In this document: positions 1 to 7,209 of the stretch, in pieces
Numbering within the stretch: the stretch's first letter is position 1
How the letters are laid out: each line of letters begins with the position of its first letter
Source of the DNA: JAJEFO01 sp965209045
Lineage (GTDB): Bacteria; Pseudomonadota; Alphaproteobacteria; Rhodobacterales; Rhodobacteraceae
Direction of reading: 5' to 3'
Assembly: GCA_965209045.1 (NCBI GenBank)
Contig: CBDBPW010000002.1
Coordinates: 1,255,452 to 1,319,451, forward strand
DNA length: 64,000 nucleotides
Notes under the pieces: generated by a model
What the model saw: the letters and a program-made list of their open reading frames with translations, nothing else
The model's database searches: none
What the model was told of the DNA's origin: nothing
Position numbers and translations under genes: made by a program

Positions 1-174
1 CAGTCTGCCACCAGCGCGCGGTTGCGTCACTCTCCGCTCCTTGCGCAAACACTTGAGCCAGGTCTGCGCGCACACGTTCGGCAGAACTTTGGCATTCTGC
101 ATGTTTGGTGTTCCTGAGCTCCTCCGCACGGCGATCTGCCGGGCAAGTTCGTGGTTGTCCGGCGCTTCGCTCAT
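1..174 (-). pseudogene. Possible 5' end of a coding sequence, frameshifted, running off the left edge
   Basis: On the minus strand an ATG at 174 opens a short reading frame (MSEAPDNHELARQ...). After roughly 15 to 18 codons the protein-like reading moves to another frame, which continues to the window edge as an acidic, helix-prone stretch (EELRNTKHAEC, then AERVRADLAQVFAQ). No family is recognised. It could be the broken start of a real gene or chance coding in GC-rich DNA. The call rests only on amino-acid composition. Confidence 0.2.
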
Positions 175-801
175 GGTCGGAAAATGAGTTCCATGCCCGA
201 TCCGGTCAGCTCAAGCAAGCGTCGTTTGCGTCATTTTTCATCCTTTTTCCTCTTTGCAGCCGCGCTGAACGCCTTCGAGCCTGATCCCGTAAACATCGTG
301 CGCTCCCGCTCTGTCGGGTCGGCCGCTGAATGCAACAGCCCTTGTACGTGATCGGCGACGCCATGACGGCAGAACCCGGCGGAACCGTCCCCATCCGGTC
401 GCCCCACGACCCCTGCATTCCGAGGTCGTGGGGCCGACAGATTTTGAACCTGGTGCCAGCCGAGCGCACCGAACCCGTCGCCGGCGTCACGTGAACCCTG
501 AGGCAGCCGCCCTCACAGCGTGCCGCACACGCCGCTCTCCCAAACCTCGTCCAAGCTTGCGGCCCGTCCGGCGTACTCCGCCCGCCAAACATCCCCCCCT
601 TCGACCGCGTTTCCGAAACGCTGTTCCCTGTACCAGATCATGAGCGCGATTCAGAGCTCCCTGCGAATGTCCGCGTCAACGGCGGCGCACTGATCCGGGT
701 CGGTTTCGAGAAGGGCCACCATCCCCCGACATCAAGCCAGCCTTCCGCCAGCGTCAGCACGCCGGCAACGTCTTCCGCTTCCGCCAGGTGCCCGTGTCGT
801 T
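175..801. other. Gene-free stretch with a strong hairpin
   Basis: No convincing gene is seen; the open frames here lack family resemblance and ribosome binding sites. One clear structure is present: an 11-bp perfect stem, GCCCCACGACC at 401-411 with its complement at 424-434 around a 12-nt loop. There is no adjoining T-run, so it is not a typical terminator. It may mark an old element end. Confidence 0.45.
311..343 (-). repeat. Dispersed 33-bp repeat, copy 1
   Basis: The reverse complement of this stretch matches 2105-2137 at about 27 of 33 positions, with the core TTCAGCGG.CGACCCGAC. The second copy lies inside the IS1595-type transposon and this one outside it. Function is unknown; it may be an old insertion-sequence end. 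Confidence 0.35.
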
Positions 802-816
802 TGTCACAAAAGACTT

Positions 817-890
817 CGCTTTATTTCAATCCCGTAGTACCAACACAATATAGCGCCAACCACCACCCAAGTCCACAACACAAGATCTAG
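817..890 (+). repeat. Left terminal inverted repeat of the IS1595-type transposon
   Basis: This is the 74-bp arm complementary to 3558-3631, with one mismatch at 826. The outer flank 809-816 is the 8-bp target duplication AAAGACTT. The arm is far longer than the usual 20-40 bp of family members. Confidence 0.92.
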
Positions 891-916
891 CCATTGCCAT
901 AAGCATAAATAACTGC

Positions 917-1168
917 ATGAACAACATCAGAAAAAAAATCAAACCTCCGTTCCAAGACGGCACAGGACTCACGCTGGAAGAGCGAATCCAAAATCTAGTT
1001 CAGAAATACAAATGCACCCTTAAAGAAATGAAAATAAATGTAAGAGAGATAGATTTGCTTGCAACAATGCGGGGAATAACTCGCGTATATGAAGAAACGG
1101 GAATGGCTGGCTTCAACGAGAACTACCGTTGGGCTGACATCCATTCCCACAAACAATGTGATGAATAA
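917..1168 (+). CDS. Small passenger protein of unknown function (83 aa)
   Basis: This is an 83-residue basic protein rich in Lys, Glu and Ile (start MNNIRKKIKPPFQDG), encoded in AT-rich DNA unlike the rest of the window. No signal peptide or membrane segment is visible, and no family is recognised. It lies just inside the left inverted repeat of the IS1595-type transposon and converges on the next small gene with a 6-bp gap. Codon composition matching the other genes of the element supports it as a real passenger gene. Role unknown. Confidence 0.5.
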   Translation: MNNIRKKIKPPFQDGTGLTLEERIQNLVQKYKCTLKEMKINVREIDLLATMRGITRVYEETGMAGFNENYRWADIHSHKQCDE

Positions 1169-1174
1169 CTTTGG

Positions 1175-1399
1175 TCAGACAATTATGCCTGGGCCAGGGT
1201 TGAACGGATCAACGCCCTCTGTCCCTTGCACTTCGTTGCACTTCTCAGTGTAGATATCCCTAATCATCTTCTCGCTAAGTCCAGATGCCTTGGAAAGTTG
1301 CGTGGTCAAGTCAGAGCTAGGATTGTTACCTTCTCGCTTCGCAAATGCATCCATTATTTCGTAGATATCTCCTTCTTCGATTGTTATCTTCTTTGACAT
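1175..1399 (-). CDS. Small passenger protein of unknown function (74 aa)
   Basis: A 74-residue acidic, probably cytosolic protein begins MSKKITIEEGDIYEIMDAFAKREG. A helical middle (LTTQLSKASGLSEKMIRDIY) gives it the look of a small helical-bundle or DNA-binding protein, but no family is recognised. A purine-rich GGAGACTG stretch precedes the ATG. It lies 33 bp downstream of the exported-protein gene on the same strand, so the two may be cotranscribed. The location inside the transposon marks it as cargo. Confidence 0.55.
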   Translation of the reverse strand: MSKKITIEEGDIYEIMDAFAKREGNNPSSDLTTQLSKASGLSEKMIRDIYTEKCNEVQGTEGVDPFNPGPGIIV

Positions 1400-1432
1400 T
1401 CTTCAGTCTCCTTCTCGCTTGCTGGTGTCACT

Positions 1433-1984
1433 TCATTTATCTGACGTCAAGTGCACTGTGATTTCTTCAACTCGAAAGTACGGTGTCGCTGAATTTGAGT
1501 ACGCCAAGAATCGTCCACGCATGTGATACATTGCCCTATGCTCGCTCCTAGAAGGGTTATGCCTTAGAACTATTCTCCTGATCTTCTTGAACGCCTTAGC
1601 GCCAAATGTATCTCCTGCCGTTTCAAAGTCATCGCTAAATATTTCAAAGTCAACTTTTGGTTCGCCTGGCATGGCTACTGTTCTTGCGTGGCCAAGGCTA
1701 TGGCAAAATTCCACATGCTGACGCTCCATCTTGGAAATTTCTCCAGAAATTCTGGTTTCGTCCTGACCTGTCACGTACAAATAGGCATATGCCTCCACCG
1801 ACTTTGGCTTGTCTTTGGTTGCGTCATGGAGTTCAATCAGATCAAGATAAACGTCTAAGACGTCCAATTGCTCTCCATCGACGACGAAGACTGGTTGACT
1901 ACACCACTCAGTTGGTGTAGCTGGTTGTGCTTGCACTGACGTTGCCAAGACACATCCAAGGGCGATTGCGAGTAGTCTCTTCAT
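1433..1984 (-). CDS. Exported passenger protein of unknown function
   Basis: The start at 1984 (MKRLLAIALGCVLATSVQAQ) was chosen because it gives a clean Sec signal peptide with an AQA-type cleavage site near residue 20. The frame is open further upstream, but that would bury the signal. The mature part of about 160 residues has Cys in EWCSQP and VEFCHSL and many charged residues, suggesting a periplasmic protein possibly with a disulfide. No family is recognised. It is transcribed in the same direction as the transposase and the 74-aa gene. It is cargo of the IS1595-type transposon, with AT-richer codon use than its neighbours. Confidence 0.65.
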   Translation of the reverse strand: MKRLLAIALGCVLATSVQAQPATPTEWCSQPVFVVDGEQLDVLDVYLDLIELHDATKDKPKSVEAYAYLYVTGQDETRISGEISKMERQHVEFCHSLGHARTVAMPGEPKVDFEIFSDDFETAGDTFGAKAFKKIRRIVLRHNPSRSEHRAMYHMRGRFLAYSNSATPYFRVEEITVHLTSDK

Positions 1985-2104
1985 CTTCTTCACTCCCACT
2001 GTTGCTCGACCAAGCCCAATTGCCAGGCCGTTGCAATCACCAACGGAAAGCGTGAAGAGACCCCACCTATTCACCAGACACAGGTAGCTACTCCTGTGCC
2101 ATTC

Positions 2105-2137
2105 GAGGGTTGTTGGATTCAGCGGGCGACCCGACTC
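2105..2137 (+). repeat. Dispersed 33-bp repeat, copy 2
   Basis: This is the inverted relative of 311-343, located between the exported passenger gene and the transposase inside the IS1595-type transposon. Confidence 0.35.
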
Positions 2138-2196
2138 AGCAAGTGCGTTGATGATTGCGAGGGTGAGGCTAAATCGAGCTTCGTACAGGTGTCAAC

Positions 2197-2970
2197 CTAC
2201 TTCAAGGACATCTTGATAGCATGTAGTTCGTTACACGTAATGCTCGCCGTCTGCTGTGCGAGTATAACCGCCACGTCCTGTCCACTCCACTTGTAGTAGG
2301 TCATATAGTTGTCCAGATATTTTGTAGCCACGCCGTTGAACGGACGCATGAAGCGCTTCAACCCCATGTGCATCGAATTTACGTTTTGGACGTGGTAACT
2401 GCCCCTGCGGTCTGTGCTGCGACTTAGCACTTCATGCGTTAGACCTGCTTTGCGAGCGAAGCCACCATATGCATTATGCCTGTCCGTTACTAGCACGGAA
2501 CCTGATGCAATGTGCGGACCAAGGACATCTTCTACATGCTTCGTGGTTGGACGTGCTAAGCAAGTGCTTTGGAGCAACATGTTCTTCTGGTTGCTTCTGT
2601 CTATTGCTGTCAAAACGCATACCTGCTCCTTGTAGCTTAGCCGAAAATATGTTTCGTCCGCTTCAACAATTCCCGTCAGTCGCGGGTTGTCGATCTCGTT
2701 TAGGGCATTTAGGATTTTGTGCCGCCAGTGGAATGCAGTCTTGTAATGGATACCTATTTTCTCCGCGATCTTGACAACGGACAGTTGCGATTCAAACATT
2801 AATTCGATGTACTGATTCCACTTAGCCAAGTCCTTTTGCGTCCTGTAGAACGGCGTGTTATTTGTAGCGCCAAATGTTGTGCCGCATTCCTTGCACTTGT
2901 AGCGTTGCACTCCACGTGCCCTGCCTGCTGTACGGATCCGTTTACTATTGCAGTGCGGACATTGCGACAC
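2197..2970 (-). CDS. tnpA: IS1595-family (ISXO2-like) DDE transposase
   Basis: This 257-residue protein catalyses cut-and-paste type movement of the surrounding element. An N-terminal zinc finger (CPHC at 4-7 and CKEC at 26-29) is followed by a helix-turn-helix (VVKIAEKIGIHYKTAFHW). The catalytic DDE domain shows VEADETYF, LVTDRHNAY and YHVQNVNSMHMGLKRF, with the terminal MTYYKW motif typical of ISXO2-like enzymes. Length is normal for the family and no break is seen, so it is probably active. It lies within 74-bp inverted repeats flanked by an 8-bp duplication. A short ORF at 3081-2989 precedes it by 18 bp and may be cotranscribed. Confidence 0.93.
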   Translation of the reverse strand: MSQCPHCNSKRIRTAGRARGVQRYKCKECGTTFGATNNTPFYRTQKDLAKWNQYIELMFESQLSVVKIAEKIGIHYKTAFHWRHKILNALNEIDNPRLTGIVEADETYFRLSYKEQVCVLTAIDRSNQKNMLLQSTCLARPTTKHVEDVLGPHIASGSVLVTDRHNAYGGFARKAGLTHEVLSRSTDRRGSYHVQNVNSMHMGLKRFMRPFNGVATKYLDNYMTYYKWSGQDVAVILAQQTASITCNELHAIKMSLK

Positions 2971-2988
2971 GCTGTCACTTAGTCTTTG

Positions 2989-3081
2989 CTATAAACTGCT
3001 TTCGAATTCAAAGTTCAGAACTTCTCGAAGTTCACGTTTCTGTTTGTCAGTGAGTTCATCGATAAAAGCGTGTATTGTCAT
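2989..3081 (-). CDS. Possible 30-aa leader peptide upstream of the transposase
   Basis: A short frame starting ATG at 3081 encodes MTIHAFIDELTDKQ and then a charged helical tail, 30 residues in all. An alternative ATG at 3090 adds three residues. It ends 18 bp before the transposase start on the same strand. Composition is protein-like (amphipathic helix), but no family is recognised and the ribosome binding site is weak. It could be a translationally coupled leader or a small helper protein. Confidence 0.35.
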   Translation of the reverse strand: MTIHAFIDELTDKQKRELREVLNFEFESSL

Positions 3082-3162
3082 ACAGTGCATTTAATTGGCT
3101 TTCTTGAAATGGACAATGGTTTGTGGGTAGAATTGAATTGTTTGATTTTAGTTGGCTAGGTT

Positions 3163-3185
3163 AGTAAGGCGCCAAAACACCTTAC
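3163..3185 (-). terminator. Candidate hairpin downstream of the 19-aa ORF
   Basis: AGTAAGG at 3163-3169 pairs with CCTTACT at 3179-3185 about 20 bp after the stop of the 19-residue ORF. No strong T-run follows, so termination activity is uncertain. Confidence 0.3.
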
Positions 3186-3204
3186 TATTTTCTAGTTTCT
3201 TGCT

Positions 3205-3264
3205 CTATTGGTTAGCGAGTGCTAGTATTACTAGGCTGACAATAATTAGTGTTAGCAGTAGCAT
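3205..3264 (-). CDS. 19-residue hydrophobic micropeptide, possible type I toxin-like peptide
   Basis: A minus-strand ORF of 19 codons (MLLLTLIIVSLVILALANQ) has a consensus AAGGAG Shine-Dalgarno sequence 7 nt before the ATG (complement of 3272-3277). The peptide is one continuous membrane-spanning segment. Its length and composition resemble Ibs-type toxic membrane peptides of type I toxin-antitoxin systems, in which an antisense RNA blocks translation. A 13-bp stem at 3298-3329 lies just upstream. No antisense promoter was verified. It could be a maintenance module of the transposon or a chance ORF; the near-perfect ribosome binding site argues against chance. Confidence 0.45.
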   Translation of the reverse strand: MLLLTLIIVSLVILALANQ

Positions 3265-3297
3265 AATTTTGCTCCTTAAAGTTATGTTCACGAAGAT

Positions 3298-3329
3298 GCA
3301 ACGCGCTGAGTCGTGACTCAGCGCGTTGC
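3298..3329. other. Perfect 13-bp stem hairpin
   Basis: GCAACGCGCTGAG at 3298-3310 is followed by a 6-nt loop and its exact complement ending at 3329. It lies upstream of the 19-aa ORF on its strand, so it could be a 5' leader structure, the end of an opposing transcript or an antisense RNA core. No T-run follows on either side. Confidence 0.6.
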
Positions 3330-3557
3330 GGCTAATGCTGCTGATTTTAAGCAGGCGGCAATTATATCATGTGAGATTGGAAATGTCGAGCTTGATATAA
3401 ATATTCATGCGCAGGCGCCTAGGGATTTGTATCAGTCTAGCATGGGTAGCTCAGGTTCTAACGTCTACCTCATGCATCATTAGTTTCGTATTCCACCCGC
3501 GATCATTAACCCATTGGGGACCTGCGCGCCTTCTATAACAGGTCATGAGTCGTTTGA

Positions 3558-3631
3558 CTAGATCTTGTGTTGTGGACTTGGGTGGTGGTTGGCGCTATAT
3601 TGTGTTGGTACTACGGGATTGCAATAAAGCG
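3558..3631 (-). repeat. Right terminal inverted repeat of the IS1595-type transposon
   Basis: This 74-bp arm pairs with 817-890 (one mismatch). The target duplication AAAGACTT follows at 3632-3639. Between 3330 and 3557 no gene is apparent. Confidence 0.92.
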
Positions 3632-3749
3632 AAAGACTTCAGTGACCGTCGGCACGGGAATGTCAGCTCTGCACCGGGAGCGCTGCCGACCTCCAAGCGG
3701 GTGGAGTCGGCCCGGTTCTGAGGGAGTTGTGGAACGTTCCTCATGTCCA

Positions 3750-3878
3750 TGACCGGCGCCGCCGTTGCAACACGCTGAAGCCGTATCTGACAGAAGCTGC
3801 AACTCACTGAACCCCTTCATGACCGGAATGCAACGCACTGCACCCGATTGTGACAATCCACTGAAGTCTTTTGGGACA
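3750..3878. repeat. Multi-repeat end of an older Tn7/Mu/Tn5053-like transposon
   Basis: Four related units begin TGAC at 3750, 3788, 3820 and 3851 and share the pattern TGAC.G.A.TGCAAC.CACTG. Spacing is 38, 32 and 31 bp. The outer end, read on the minus strand from 3878, is TGTCCCAAAAGACTTCAGTG. An inverted partner TGTCACAAAAGACTTCAGTG (19 of 20) starts at 802 and is interrupted by the IS1595-type insertion, so the two ends originally lay about 250 bp apart. Arrays of spaced transposase-binding sites ending in TGT are typical of TnsB/MuA/TniA-type transposons; no such transposase gene remains here. No flanking duplication is visible. Confidence 0.5.
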
Positions 3879-3956
3879 GGGCGCGAGGAAAAAGTGAAGA
3901 AAATCAATGGGCGCCGCTGAACTCAATTGTGAAAGACGACAGGGCGGGCGTTTCAG

Positions 3957-4353
3957 CCTGAAGCCGTCCGCTGGACGAACGGCTATCGGACACGTCGCAA
4001 TACAAGGAGACACCCAAGCTCCCAAGACGCAGCATTCTGGCCGAGCGCCAGCGCACCCGTCCTTTCGACTTGCCTGCGGACGAGGCCTCCCTGCTGAAGC
4101 ACTGCACTCTGGCGGAGAATGACATCGAGCGCGTCCACGGGCGAGGATGGTCGGAGAGCCAGCTGTGCTTCGCGCTGCAACTCTGCGCGTCTCGTTTTCC
4201 GGGCCGGTTGCCGCAATCACCGCGCGTCTTCCCGACGACCCGGATGGCAGAACCGAGTTCCAGATCAAGCCTTAGTTCCTCTCAATCTTCGATGGACAGG
4301 TGTCTCCTCGTTTCGTGACCCGCCCAACAGACGATCGGTCAGCGGACGGCTTC
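3957..4353. repeat. Pair of 16-bp inverted repeats enclosing a Tn3 transposase fragment
   Basis: CTGAAGCCGTCCGCTG at 3957-3972 recurs in inverse orientation at 4338-4353. The pair encloses the Tn3-type transposase N-terminal fragment and may be a remnant of element ends. No GGGG-type Tn3 terminus is visible. Confidence 0.3.
4023..4215 (+). pseudogene. Tn3-family transposase N-terminal fragment (DUF4158)
   Basis: In one plus-strand frame the sequence reads PRRSILAERQRTRPFDLPADE, then ASLLKHCTLAENDIERVHGR and LCFALQLCASRFPGRLP. This is the recognisable start of the DUF4158 domain that opens Tn3-family transposases (usual form PRR.IL...R..LF.LP.DE..L..HYTL...D, then LGFALQLC.LRYPGR). After about 65 codons the similarity stops, so only the first few percent of a protein of nearly 1,000 residues survives. 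The initiation codon is missing. It is unrelated to the complete Tn3-type transposase at 59.5 kb beyond family membership. Confidence 0.6.
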
Positions 4354-4474
4354 AGGCCGGTTTCCTGGTCCCGCGAAACAAGGCCGAGAGTCGTCTCAAT
4401 TGCTCAGCTTGCGACTGTTCCGTGCTTTCGATATATAAAAACATATCGCGCGCCCGAGATGATATAGATTTCTG

Positions 4475-4553
4475 CTTCAATACTTGAAGTGAGCTTGAAA
4501 TTTTGATCTGCCTATATATATCAAAGTGACTTGGTGATGCGGAAAGATAGATC
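4475..4553 (+). promoter_or_regulatory. hipBA promoter and probable HipB operator
   Basis: The stretch before hipB is sharply AT-rich. A palindrome CTTCAATACTTGAAG lies at 4475-4489. A possible -35 TTGAAA (4495-4500) is followed after 16 bp by TATATC (4517-4522). HipB-type antitoxins autoregulate by binding inverted repeats over their own promoter, so the palindrome is the best operator candidate. GGAAAG lies about 10 bp before the hipB ATG. Confidence 0.45.
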
Positions 4554-5153
4554 ATGAGCTATGCAACGGAACACATCGCAGAATCGCTGAAAGCCGCGCG
4601 GGAACGCAAGGGGCTCTCTCAGCGTGCGCTCAGTGCGAAGGCGGGAGTTCCACAGAGCCACTTCTCCAAGATCGAGAACGGAGCGGTCGACCTGAGGCTT
4701 TCCAGCCTGGTCGAGCTTGCCCGTGTCCTTGATCTTGAGCTGACGCTGGTTCCGCGCAGGAAGCTGCCTGCCGTTCGGGCGATCATCCGCAGTGATGATG
4801 GTGGTCAGCGTGACGCTCAGAGCGCGCGCAAGGCGGCGAACATGTTGCAGCGCCTTGGAGACCAGATAGCGGAGCTTCCCAGTGAAACGCTCTCCGAGAT
4901 TGCCGTTCAGGAGTTGCAGCGCTGGGTACGCGAACTGATGCATTTCAAGCTGTCAGCTGATGATCTCGTTCACTTGCAGGAAGCGTCGGCGACGATGCAG
5001 GAGGCCCTGAGCGATTCGCGCAATCTGGAAGCGGTCGACCAGGCGCAGAGTCGGTTGCGCTTGCTGCGCAACGCATTGGCGCATCGGGCGGGAGCATCTG
5101 CGCCGCCCTTGCCACGTCCCGCCTACCGCCTGGATGGTGACGATCATGGCTGA
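4554..5153 (+). CDS. hipB: HipB-like XRE-family antitoxin/repressor with long C-terminal extension
   Basis: Residues 1-65 form a Cro/C1-type helix-turn-helix (ERKGLSQRALSAKAGVPQSH, then FSKIENG and LSSLVELARVLDLELTLVP), as in HipB, the antitoxin that binds HipA and represses the operon. The protein is 199 residues, about twice the usual HipB length. The extra C-terminal part is helical (SETLSEIAVQELQRWVRELM and following) and may add dimerisation or HipA contacts. The stop overlaps the hipA start (ATGGCTGA), indicating translational coupling. The upstream AT-rich palindrome fits autoregulation. Confidence 0.85.
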   Translation: MSYATEHIAESLKAARERKGLSQRALSAKAGVPQSHFSKIENGAVDLRLSSLVELARVLDLELTLVPRRKLPAVRAIIRSDDGGQRDAQSARKAANMLQRLGDQIAELPSETLSEIAVQELQRWVRELMHFKLSADDLVHLQEASATMQEALSDSRNLEAVDQAQSRLRLLRNALAHRAGASAPPLPRPAYRLDGDDHG

Positions 5154-6363
5154 TGTCAGCGTCTTGGAAGTCCTGCTCCATGGAGAGCCCATAGGAACGC
5201 TGACGCGGGTCAGTGGTGATGTCACTCTCTTTGCCTTTTCCGAGGCGCATGTTGCGGATGCGGGCAGGCCGGTTTTGAGCCTCGGCTTCAAAAGCGAGCT
5301 TGGTGAACTGACGACCGACTTTGGTACGCAGAACATGCACCTGCTGCCGTTCTTCTCCAATCTCCTGCCCGAAGGGCATATGCGGGACTATCTGGCTGAG
5401 CGCGCGGGCGTGAAGCCCGTCCGCGAATTCTTCCTCCTCCGGGCTCTCGGGGAGGACCTTCCCGGTGCGGTCACCATTCGGCCTGCCGACGGTGAGGCAT
5501 GGCCTCCTGACGCTGATGATGGCGACGATCATCATGACGAGCGTCGCGAGCACGCGCTGCGGTTCTCGCTGGCAGGTGTTCAGTTGAAGTTCTCGGCCTC
5601 GGGGGACAGGCAAGGCGGCCTCGCAATACCGGCCAAAGGTGTTGGTGGCTCCTGGATCGTCAAGCTGCCGGCGCAACGGTTCGATGCCGTCCCCGAGAAC
5701 GAGTTCTCGATGATGACGCTCGCCCGTCTGTGCGGCATGGATGTCCCGCCAATCAGGCTCATCGATGTTTCCGACATCAGCAACCTGCCCGAGGACATGA
5801 ACAAGGTTGGAGGTCAGGCGCTGGCCGTCTCACGCTTTGATCGGCTCGGGGACGGCACCACTGTCCACATCGAGGATTTTGCACAGGTCTTTCGTGTCCA
5901 TCCAGATGACAAGTACAAGAAGGCAAGCCAGCGCAACATCGCGCAGGTCCTGGCCGCGGAGTGCGGCGAGGACGACATCGCGGAGTATGTCCGGCGCCTG
6001 ACCTTCAATGCGCTTATCGGCAATGCCGACATGCACCTCAAGAACTGGTCGCTGATCTATCCTGATCGCAGTCAGGCGGCGCTCGCGCCTTGCTATGATT
6101 TCGTATCGACGATTGCCTATATCGAGGACGACAAGGCGGCACTCACTTTGAGCCGCACCAAGAAGTTTTCCGAGTTCTCGAAGGACGAGCTGTCGCACCT
6201 GGCCGCGAAAGCCGGCCTTTCCGAGAGGCTGGTTCTGGGAACCGCGCGCGACACCGTCGCGCGCTTCCACGAGCACTGGCAGGCAGAGAGGGGGAACCTG
6301 CCGCTGACCGCGGATGCGGCCAAGGCGATAGAAGCGCATTTTCGGACTGTGCCGATAGCGTAG
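5146..6363 (+). CDS. hipA: HipA-type serine/threonine kinase toxin
   Basis: HipA kinases phosphorylate targets such as glutamyl-tRNA synthetase and induce dormancy. An N-terminal subdomain (VSVLEVLLHGEPIGTL) precedes the kinase core: SLAGVQLKFSAS glycine-rich loop, WIVKLP with the ATP-binding Lys, and ENEFSMMTLARLCGMDVPP. The catalytic GNADMHLKNW and metal-binding YDFVST follow. All expected catalytic residues are present and the length (about 405 aa) is normal, so the toxin should be active. The start at 5146 (MADVSVLEV) overlaps the hipB stop by 8 bp; an in-frame ATG at 5134 is also possible. With hipB it forms a two-gene toxin-antitoxin operon. Confidence 0.9.
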   Translation: MADVSVLEVLLHGEPIGTLTRVSGDVTLFAFSEAHVADAGRPVLSLGFKSELGELTTDFGTQNMHLLPFFSNLLPEGHMRDYLAERAGVKPVREFFLLRALGEDLPGAVTIRPADGEAWPPDADDGDDHHDERREHALRFSLAGVQLKFSASGDRQGGLAIPAKGVGGSWIVKLPAQRFDAVPENEFSMMTLARLCGMDVPPIRLIDVSDISNLPEDMNKVGGQALAVSRFDRLGDGTTVHIEDFAQVFRVHPDDKYKKASQRNIAQVLAAECGEDDIAEYVRRLTFNALIGNADMHLKNWSLIYPDRSQAALAPCYDFVSTIAYIEDDKAALTLSRTKKFSEFSKDELSHLAAKAGLSERLVLGTARDTVARFHEHWQAERGNLPLTADAAKAIEAHFRTVPIA

Positions 6364-6420
6364 GAAACAGGCGGAATTGCAAATCGACTTTCGGACCGGC
6401 ATCGCTGCCGCGGAGCGGGT

Positions 6421-6700
6421 GCGGAGATCACCGTTCATGAGGACCAGCCGGAAAACCTGCGCCATGCGATCCCGTTGATTGGGCAGGAGATCGGCATGAG
6501 CCCGTCCGCCATGCGCCGGATCATCTGTCAGATGTTGCTCGTTCCGCCTGACCCGAACAACCGGTCCGAGCACCCCAACATCTGGGACGAAGTTGTCGGG
6601 CTTGTTGTCGACTGTTCCTGATTCAAGGTCTACGACCTTGCCGAAGCGTTGCATGAGGCGCTCGCACAAGGGTTCAACAACAATGCTGAAATCCGGCGTG
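6421..6700 (+). pseudogene. AbiJ N-terminal-domain (AbiJ-NTD4-like) fragment with nonsense codon
   Basis: The frame from 6421 reads EITVHEDQPENLRHAIPLIG, QEIGMSPSAMRRIICQMLLV, PPDPNNRSEHPNIWDEVVGL and, after a TGA at 6618-6620, FKVYDLAEALHEAL. This is the conserved pattern of AbiJ-NTD4-type domains found at the start of abortive-infection-like proteins, where the interrupted position is normally an aromatic residue (C.W.KVYD). The start is missing and similarity ends by about 6700. It is a decayed fragment next to an intact toxin-antitoxin operon, hinting at a former defence-type locus. Confidence 0.6.
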
Positions 6701-6840
6701 CAAATCACGCGAAACGGGACCGGCGGGACGCTGCGATTGAGGGCGGAAGGCGCAAGGCCCTTCCCCTGTCCGAGGAGTTCGGAGGCGCGGTCGCCAACTG
6801 CTTGCGCCATGGACGGTCGCCGTGTCCAAGCCGTCGAGTT

Positions 6841-7209
6841 TCAGATCACGATCTCCGCGCGAATCCGGTTGGGGAACGCAAGATGCCCGTGCCGCTCCAT
6901 CGCCTCCACGAGCGACGGCAGCAGGACATGCAGGCGCTTGCCGCGCATCCGGTCCGAAGCCTCCCAAAGGACGATCAGGGCATCCTGGACCTCGTCGCCG
7001 TACCTGACATTGCCCGGCCTCCCGCCAGACGCCGCCGGCGATCCCGAACCCCGAAGCAAACGCACGGCATGCTTGCGGTGATACCCCGTCACCGAAACGA
7101 ATTCGTCCAGGATCCGCGACTTCTCCGAACGCGCCGCCCCACGGTAGCGCTGGCGCAAGGCCTCAAGCAGTTCCCTTCGTGCTGAATTGCTCAGTTTCCT
7201 CATTCTCAC
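6841..7209 (-). pseudogene. N-terminal fragment of an integrase-type IS transposase
   Basis: Residues 1-120 (MRMRKLSNSARRELLEALRQ, then SEKSRILDEFVSVTGYHRKH and AVRLLRG) are the helix-turn-helix start of a transposase with an integrase (rve) catalytic core of about 400 residues. The frame stops after MERHGHLAFPNRIRAEIVI, before any catalytic motif. A C-terminal piece of the same family occurs at 41.0-41.5 kb on the same strand. The fragment is not functional. Confidence 0.65.

Larger units (their letters stand above)
817..3631. mobile_element. IS1595-family transposon carrying passenger genes
   Basis: A 2,815-bp unit is bounded by inverted repeats of 74 bp (817-890 and 3558-3631, one mismatch). 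An exact 8-bp direct repeat AAAGACTT lies outside both ends (809-816 and 3632-3639). Eight-bp target duplications are the hallmark of the IS1595 family, and the unit encodes an ISXO2-like DDE transposase. Besides the transposase it carries two small genes, an exported protein gene and two micro-ORFs. This resembles IS1595 relatives known to transport passenger genes. Its coding regions are visibly AT-richer than the surroundings, indicating recent acquisition. Perfect duplications and intact ends suggest it is young. Confidence 0.9.

Noticed and set aside
206..643. Overlapping open frames near the left edge
   Set aside because: No family resemblance, no initiation signal and mutually overlapping on both strands.
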